Positions 57,631 through 64,000 of a stretch of 64,000 bases of DNA are shown here, in pieces. Positions within the stretch are counted from its first letter, which is position 1; each line of letters starts with the position of its first letter. Below the pieces are notes generated by a model that saw only the letters and a list, made by a program, of their open reading frames with translations, was not told where the DNA came from and searched no databases. The position numbers and the translations under genes are program-made. The DNA is from Plicaturopsis crispa FD-325 SS-3 (Eukaryota > Basidiomycota > Agaricomycetes > Amylocorticiales > Amylocorticiaceae). The stretch lies in assembly GCA_000827205.1 (NCBI GenBank), contig KN832558.1, positions 946,227 to 1,010,226 of the forward strand, in the 5' to 3' direction.

Positions 57631-58377
57631 TCAGTATACCCAAGGGAAGATTTTGCACGATACCCGATTCGCCCATATAGCCAATTCGTCCCCGAATTGC
57701 GCGCTCAGAGCGCCGTCCTCGTGGTCGGTACGCAGAATCAATCTCGCTATATCATACACCATCCTCGCTGTCCCTGCATGTATCAGAATCCTGCCGATCA
57801 AACCACGACCCAGCGCCGAGGTGGGTGGTACATAAATCATTTCCAAAGTCACGAAAATAGCACCCGTATAACTGGGGTGGCGAGCGATTGCTTACGGACT
57901 GCTTGTAACAAGTGCATGCTCCTCCCGGATGCCGAGCTGAAATGTGAGTATACGGCCGAGTGCTCGGTAGCACAAGAGGCGAATAGATGCGCCTAGTTTG
58001 ACAAGGAGGCTTCTGCAAAAAGCACCGCGACTGAGCCGAATGTTCTTTGCGGCGCCGTCGAGAACTAACGAGGCGCGCAGAACATTGTGGGCGGCCGGGC
58101 TTCCCGAGAGGTTCCGCGCAACTATAACAGCACATCCAGACAGGCTTGCTACCCAGACCACGCCCTAGAGAAGGTTGGATACAGAAGAGTCAAATCGTGT
58201 ATTAGTTTGAGTGTTAAGGTGGCTTACAAGACCCTGACCGCATACTTTCATGAGGAAAGTTGCCACGCTAAAAGGCCTCGAATATGTATGCTCATTCCCA
58301 AACATCGTTGTCCCGATTTCCTGCAGCGGAGTCTTGATATTTAAGGGTGTCCAGGTAAGCTTGTTTCCCGAGCCCAT
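57631..58377 (-). pseudogene. Isoprenylcysteine carboxyl methyltransferase-like (STE14/ICMT) gene with internal stop
   Basis: Reading the minus strand, an exon beginning MGSGNKLTWTPLNIKTP (58377) splices in frame across 58161-58240 to GVVWVASLSGCAVIVARN. It continues to LCYRALGRILTFQLGIREEHA and LVTSSP. A TAA at 57892-57894 then stands where the family has Tyr in GPYxxxRHPxYxG. The same frame carries on as AIARHPSYTGAIFVTLEMIYV, then an EDGALSAQFGDELAIWANRV tail, to a normal stop at 57631. The RHPSYTG block and tail are hallmarks of ICMT, which methylates prenylated cysteine at the ER. A 24-base splice (GTAAGC..CCCAG) would remove the stop but also the SAM-binding motif, so I call it a pseudogene. 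The true N-terminus is uncertain. Confidence 0.7.
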
Positions 58378-59451
58378 GATACGGCAAAAGAGAGCTTTGA
58401 AAGAGACAAAGTCGGCAGAACAAGACGGTAGAGTGTTATCCGACCTCCCCGCGCACGGTGTGAGAACACCAATGATGCAATACGTGGTGTTCAGGACACG
58501 TAGGCGCTATGTGTAAAGCCAATAGTGAGAGCAAATTCCGTGTCCAACGCAACTTCGACGCCCCATCGCGATTTATGAGCTGTCAGCTGCCGCGTTCGGT
58601 ATTCGCGTCCGTATCAAGTGCTCGCCAAGAGTCGGTCGAATTCACTGCACAGCATATAAAGAGAGGCATAGTTTGACTTTGGATAGAGCGACGAATGTAC
58701 TCGCCTGGTGCACAGCTGGTGCACGCAGTCTGAAATCTGAAACCACGAGGATCGCAAAAAGGTGTTCACTCATGACGGAAGTCGCCGGATCAAGTTTTCA
58801 GAATCAAATTCGCTGAGTTCCAATTTAGTTTCAATCATAGTCACTGCCCTCTGCTTCTTCAAGTTGCTGCGGCAGCCTTACACTTGCTCAGTGCTGGCAT
58901 CATCGGCTCTCCACTTTGGCGTGAGGTTTCGTCTATATCTAGGCGATGAGGAATTCATGCCGTTTGGGCTCGGAACGCATCATGCGAGGTGCCGCTGAAC
59001 ATTTCATTGCAAGCAACCGTGACGTGGGGCTCAGTGAGTGGCCTCAGCTAAACGGATGTAAGGAATATATGCTTACGCTCACCCGAACAAGTGGACTTCA
59101 TATAACGTACAGTATATCTCTATCTGTTGGACTGCGATTCAACCGCCATTAGGGCACGGATACCCGCGAAGGTCAGCTTGTTCATTCTCAATATTCCCCG
59201 ATCGCTGAGATCTATTGTGAACCACAGCGGGCATGTGATGCTGCACCGTGCAGCAACCTATTACTGCTCACTCGCTTGAATGGGTGTTGAAGAAGGTCTG
59301 TCCTGGCGCTTTGTTTTAACCTCGACGGCAAATTCGATTGAAAGCCTGAAGTGCGACATACCTTCTAGCAGACGTCTCGTGGCTTTTACGATATGTCTAT
59401 AAATGCGCTAACGGTGCAGCTGGTTCCCCCTCCCTCTAGCTGACGACTAGT
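58378..59451. other. Intergenic, about 1.1 kb
   Basis: I could not find an upstream exon of the methyltransferase here, nor another gene. It contains the promoter of the third DUF6534 gene. Confidence 0.4.
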
Positions 59452-61123
59452 ATGTCGTCCCTCAAAGTCGATAGCAGCGTCGGGGCTCTCGAGATTGGAA
59501 TACTGGTTTCCTTGTTTTTATTCGGGACGACAACTGTCCAGGCCTTTGTGTACTTCCAGAGATTTCCGCGTGACGTGACGACGCTCAAACTTTTGGTGAG
59601 TAGGACAATCATTTTATCGCTGATAGCATCCTAAACTTACTACACACTCACCCATGGTCGTTGGCTCAGGTTTCCGTCGTATGGTACACATTTCCACTAT
59701 ATTTTGCCTGCCCCTAACACTCATCTCTATTTCCAAGGTGTTTGGAGCTCCTTCATACCATGGCCGTGTCGCATTCGCTCTACACTGAGACCGTCACCTG
59801 GTATGGGCGAGAAATTGGCCCGAATAGCAAGAATCCGTGGTCCTTGAATGCAGCCATAGTGCTAAGCGGTTTGATCTCCCCACTGGTACAGGTAGTGTTC
59901 ATCTCTCAGACACTGCGATACATTCAAGTTCTCACTCCAATCAGGCGTTTTTCGCCCACAGAGTACATGCTGTCTCCGGACAACTTCCCATCCCAGTGTT
60001 CTGCTGGATCGTGCTGTTTCTGCGCTTTGTCGCTATCATCATACTCGGCATTGCGGCCTTCCTCATGACGGATCTCGTTCAGTTTACAACGCAGTGGCGC
60101 TGGGGCTTCTACTTTGTGTTGATTGCCAGCGCTGTCGTAGACGTCACGATTGCCGTATCACTCTGCTACTACTTGATTCAGAAACGCAGTGAAGTAATGC
60201 AAAGGTAAGTGTCTTGTCTTGCATCCCTTCGATGCGAAAGTTGATCATATGGATATAGCACGGCAAGGATAATCGATCGACTGATCACTTGGACGTTACG
60301 TGCGTTTCATCCTTTTGTTTCTCTTGCCGTCGTCGTCGTATCCTGACTATCCTCTAGAGACAAGTTTGGTGACTTGGTGCGTTCCCATAGTCTATGACGT
60401 GTTGTCATGAACTTGACGTTCGTCCATCCTCAGTCTCACGACGGTTACTTTGCTTATCAGTGTGAGTGGACGTCCACAAGCATCAGCGTACAAAACACTG
60501 ACATTGACCAAGTATGTGGCAATGCCTAACACCTGTGCGTGTGGTTGTTCTGGTTCCTTTGTGTGCTTCGACGCGCTGATGCTGTCCAGCTATTTGGCTT
60601 GGGCTATTCATTATACTCTGCAGACGTGAGCAAATCAACATCTCGGAGATGGATTACAACCCTTGGCTGACTGTCACTTATCTCCCAGTCTTCTCTAACT
60701 CACTTCTTGCATCGTAAGAGCCTCACAATGTCTTGTTTTGACAAGCTGAATCTTGAATTCGATATCTGTTTCAGCTTGAATGGCCGTGCCGCGTTGCGCC
60801 CTGGCCGGGACGTCGAGGCTCCAAATAACGTCGCCGATCTCCAGTCACCGCCGACACGGATGGGCTCGCAATCAGTGGTGACGCGGATAAGCGTATGTTG
60901 ACATCCAAACTGGGTACGCATTGTCTTGCTGACGAGATACGCACAGTTCGCTGCACCTACGAGCATGATGCCGGGCAAGGAAGGACTTGGAGATGACTCC
61001 GCCTCGTCGAGATCTTGCACAAGTCGCATAAGTGGCTTAGATGCAGCTGGTGCGATCATCTTCTCGTACATGTGCCACCCATGTCTAGGCTTAGTAATGC
61101 CGTCCAGTTGCAGATTAGCGTGA
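59452..61123 (+). CDS. DUF6534-type seven-helix membrane protein, copy 3 (divergent)
   Basis: The ATG at 59452 opens MSSLKVDSSVGALEIGILVSL, with helix 1 continuing FLFGTTTVQAFVYFQRFPRD, the usual DUF6534 start. Next: CLELLHTMAVSHSLYTETVTW, NAAIVLSGLISPLVQ, FFAHRVHAVSGQLPIPVFCW and IVLFLRFVAIIILGIAAFL. The DUF6534 core follows: WRWGFYFVLIASAVVDVTIAV, then SLCYYLIQKRSEVMQ. The short exons after it read ISYVAMP and YLAWAIHYTLQTFFSNSLLAS, then LNGRAALRPG. NSLLASLNGR is the conserved end of the last helix. A polar Ser-rich tail ends at 61123, although its last exon is a best guess. It resembles the family in general more than it resembles the copies at 1 and 11644, so it is an older paralogue. No function is known. 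Confidence 0.75.
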
Positions 61124-61691
61124 ATGACTCAAGCGGATTTGCTATCCACTGCTTTCAGTTTCTTGCCCGTGGAGCCGCATATGCTGGTAACAATCCACGG
61201 TGGAAACCTCTGTACAGATTGCCTCGAATAAAACGTAAACTGGTCCAATATCCTCCTTCCTCAGTGCTACGTTACCGCTTCAAGAACTGAAAGAGTCTGA
61301 AACATCTATCATTTTGCAGCTGACGTGTATTCAGACATGTTAACGTGAATGGGTCTTCAAGCTTCAACGAGGCTGGAAAATATGTGATCTTTTAAACGCT
61401 AGACTCCGCACAAATACGTCTCAGCTCAGTACTATTTCCATCAACGATGCGCACGCCAAAAAATACAGGACTGAGAGCGATGGAATTGGAGGCCCGGGGT
61501 ATAAGTGGTATAGGAAGTAACAATACATATACATGAGAAGATCTAGTTAAAAATGTCTGTCCATAAAACCGGGAACGCATGGCACGTACCCGCCCGGGAG
61601 AGAGATCTACTTAGAAGGATACACACAATACAATACAATACAATCTACTCTAAAGATTCATTCTATACGTACCTGCCTGTGCTGGCCGCGC
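61124..61691. other. Convergent intergenic, about 570 bases
   Basis: This lies between the 3' ends of the DUF6534 and repeat-protein genes. A short (CAATA)n run sits at 61626-61644. No gene was seen. Confidence 0.45.
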
Positions 61692-64000
61692 TCAGCGCGG
61701 TCCACGGCCTCGGATCGCCCCCCTCTTACGCGGTGCGACGGTCTGCACAACGGTGCGGACGGTCGTGTGCACGCCGACCTGGGTGACAACACGCGTCCGC
61801 GTCCGCGTGATAACCTTCGTCTCGACGTCGACGTCCGTCACGAGGTCCGTCTCCGTGAGGGTCGTGTACCGTGGGCTAGGTGTAACAGTCGACGTCACGA
61901 AATTGGTCACGGGAGTGATGGAGGAGGCAGCTGCTGTGGATGAGGTGGTCGCCGCGGTGGTGCTAGCCGGGATGGTGCTGTGGTGGTGGTGGTGGTGATG
62001 ATGGTGAGGACCGTTATATCCATCGTGGTGCAAGGTGCAGGGCTCATCGGTGTATGCACTGCTCGACGCACTCGCGAAATTACTGATGGGAGTGACGCCG
62101 CCGATGGTAGCGCTGCTCGATGTTGCCGTGCTCGAGCTGACGCCTTGGAAGTTGGAGATCGGGACGATGGTAGCCCTGCCCGTGGAGCTTGCAGCCGTGC
62201 TGCTGGAGCTGCTTACACTGAGCGTGCTGGTCACGCTGGGGGTGCCACTCGACGCCGCCATTCTCGAAGTCGAGTGGACACTTTGGAAGTTAGTAATGGG
62301 AGCGATGGCGGTCCCACTGCTAATGACGGTAGCAGTTGTGCTGCTGGTGCTGGCCTTCGTCTTTGTGTGCTTCCTGGTCTTTGTGTGCTTTTTGGTCTTC
62401 GTGTGCTTCGTGTGCTTCGTATGCTTTGTGTGCTTTGTGTGCTTTGTGTGCTTCGTGTGCTTGCCCTTGTGTGAAACAGCTGTGGCGCTGGTACCCCGGA
62501 AATTGGTGATGGGGGTGATAGTAGTGCCACTGCTCGCTGCGCTAGCACCCGTGCTCGATGGTGCCATACTTGAACTGGAGCTGACGCCTTGGAAGTTGGA
62601 GATGGGAGCAATGCTGGTCCCGCTGCTCGTCGACGCTGCGGTACTCCTAGTGTGGTGATGAGGACCGTGATGACCGTGGTGCATTAGCGTGCATGGTGTC
62701 TCAGTGGGCTGAGTTTCGGCCGACGCCGTTACGGAGCTTGAGCTCGAGGTCTGGGAATGCATGGTAAGGAAGAGTACGGAAATGAAGGATTAGGGACGTA
62801 CCACCATGCCACTGCTGGAACCGGCGCTCTGGAAATTCGTGATCGGTGAAATGGAGGTACCGGTAGATGAAGTAGTAGGCATTGATGAAGAGCTGGCCGG
62901 GATGCTAGAGCTAGGTGCCTAAAAGAAAACAAGGTTTGAGACGGTATTCTGAGGTCTCATAGAGACATATATCTTTACCTGACTCGAAGAGATGGCTGCT
63001 ACCGACGAGGAACTTGCGTGCGTGGAGCTGCTGGACGTGCCAGACGTACCCTGGAAGTTCGTGATGGGAGTGATCTTGGTAGCGGCGGACGAGCTCGGGG
63101 ATGCCGATGATGAGCTGGGGTTGACAGAGATACTCGCCGCCTTCGTCGCAGTGGTGGACGCCGACAACTTGGGTGTTACGGACGAGGACGTCGCCGCGGA
63201 TGAGCTGGAGCTTGCCTTAACGGACGAGCTCGAGATGACGGACGAGGAGCCCGTCTTGACAGTACTGCTCGATGTCTTGGTCGATGTGCTCTGGAAGTTC
63301 GTGATGGGCGTAATCTTGGTAGCCGACGAACTAGGTGCCACAGAAGACGCGCTCCCCGAAGATGGGCCAGAGCTCGCTTTGATAGACTTGCTCGAGGCTT
63401 TCGTCGAAGTGCTTTGGAAGTTCGTGATGGGCGTGATCTTGGTAGCCGACGAGCTAGAGTCCACAGACGACGAGCTCGAAACCATCGCGGAAGTGTTCGC
63501 TGCGGAGGAGCTAGGTACGCCCGAAGATGAGCTCATCATCGAAGAGCTGCTCGAGGCCTTCGTCGAAGCGCTTTGGAAGTTCGTGATGGGCGTGATCGTG
63601 GTAGCCGACGAACTAGGTGCCATAGACGATGAGCTTGTCAAGATTGAGTTGGAGCTCGCCTTGATTGAGCTGCTCGATGCGTCGATAGAAGTGCCCCCTG
63701 CGGAGGAGCTGGCTATCGATGAAGACGCAGAGCTGCTCGAGGCCTTCGTCAACGTGCTTTGGAAGTTCGTGATGGGCGTGATCGTCATAGCCGACGAGCT
63801 GGGTGCCGCAGACGACATTGAACTAGAGCTCGCCATGACTGAGCTGCTCGACGCATTCACGGAAGCGGTAGCCGCAGAGGAGCTTGCTATGACCGAAGAA
63901 GAGCTGGCCATCGCAGAGCTGCTCGAGACCTTCGTCGAAGTGCTCTGGAAGTTAGTGATGGGCGTGATCTTGGTAACCGACGAGCTGGGTGCCGTAGACG
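61692..64000 (-). CDS. Ser/Thr-rich repeat protein with PITNFQ motifs (5' end beyond window)
   Basis: Three exons are visible. One runs from the right edge down to about 62933; the next is about 62918-62815; the third is about 62762-61692. The protein is more than half Ser, Ala and Thr, like a mucin or cell-wall stalk. It is punctuated by about thirteen copies of a short block whose core is [IV][TSAV]PI[TS]NFQ, spaced 25-65 residues apart and each followed by a Ser/Thr run. It also has a Lys-His-Thr tandem (62354-62462) and two Cys/His motifs. The C-terminus is Thr/Val-rich (TLTETDLVTDVDVETKVITRT) and then basic (RKRGAIRGRGPR). The visible part has no GPI signal or membrane helix. I do not recognise the family; a heavily O-glycosylated extracellular protein is the best inference. 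The signal peptide would lie outside the window. Confidence 0.75.
62354..62462 (-). repeat. Coding 9-base tandem repeat, Lys-His-Thr units
   Basis: About ten units encode KHT or a KHTKT variant. On the plus strand the units read TGTGCTTCG or TGTGCTTTG. Perfect and near-perfect units suggest recent slippage and likely length variation between strains. Confidence 0.75.

Noticed and set aside
61626-61644. CRISPR-like or telomeric repeat
   Set aside because: It is a simple (CAATA)n microsatellite with three to four units and no spacers.
61980-62658. Long plus-strand frames (164 and 207 codons) opposite the PITNFQ gene
   Set aside because: They are mirror images of the low-complexity repeats on the minus strand and have no promoter or family support.

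Overview
The window looks like nuclear DNA of a filamentous basidiomycete, most likely an agaricomycete. Genes are broken by many 45-80 base GT..AG introns. Several families are typical of mushroom-forming fungi: DUF6534 seven-helix proteins, F-box-like and MYND proteins, Rds1-type ferritin-like proteins and a fungal bZIP of the GCN4/CPC1 type. No viral, plasmid or bacterial segment is evident. I place about 26 genes, both ends being cut by the window. Most gene models were joined by hand from exon fragments using splice sites and family similarity, so end points are better supported than every internal junction.

Layout. 1-16.7 kb: a truncated DUF6534 gene, an F-box protein, a monocarboxylate-type MFS transporter, a 1127-residue disordered protein, a second DUF6534 gene, another seven-helix protein and a SPRY protein. 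17-22.5 kb: the small RNA polymerase III subunit RPC11, then two tandem 4-coumarate-CoA-ligase-like enzymes. 22.9-29.6 kb: a MYND protein and a Sec14/BCH-RhoGAP protein share a short divergent promoter, followed by a secreted GH105-like hydrolase. 29.6-31.9 kb is gene-poor and carries a perfect 34-base palindrome and a pair of 21-base inverted repeats. 31.9-40.6 kb: an AtuA-DUF4387 fusion, the bZIP regulator with a leader rich in its own predicted binding sites, and a Golgi GDA1-type nucleoside diphosphatase. 41-44.5 kb: a short-chain dehydrogenase and the mitochondrial ADP/ATP carrier. 45.4-51 kb: two divergent Rds1-like genes with a zinc-type alcohol dehydrogenase between them. 51.5-57 kb: FAD glycerol-3-phosphate dehydrogenase and a third acyl-CoA ligase. 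57.6-64 kb: an isoprenylcysteine methyltransferase-like pseudogene, a third DUF6534 gene, and a serine/threonine-rich protein built on a repeated PITNFQ motif, running off the right edge.

Together. This is a mixed, mostly core-metabolism region and not an obvious biosynthetic cluster. Recurrent themes are local duplication (DUF6534, acyl-CoA ligases, Rds1) and peroxisome or mitochondrion functions: all three ligases end in AKL, a type 1 peroxisomal signal, and the carrier and glycerol-3-phosphate dehydrogenase are mitochondrial. The most notable points are the putative autoregulatory leader of the bZIP gene, a 7-base micro-exon in RPC11, a stop codon inside the key motif of the methyltransferase, and the PITNFQ repeat protein, a family I do not recognise.
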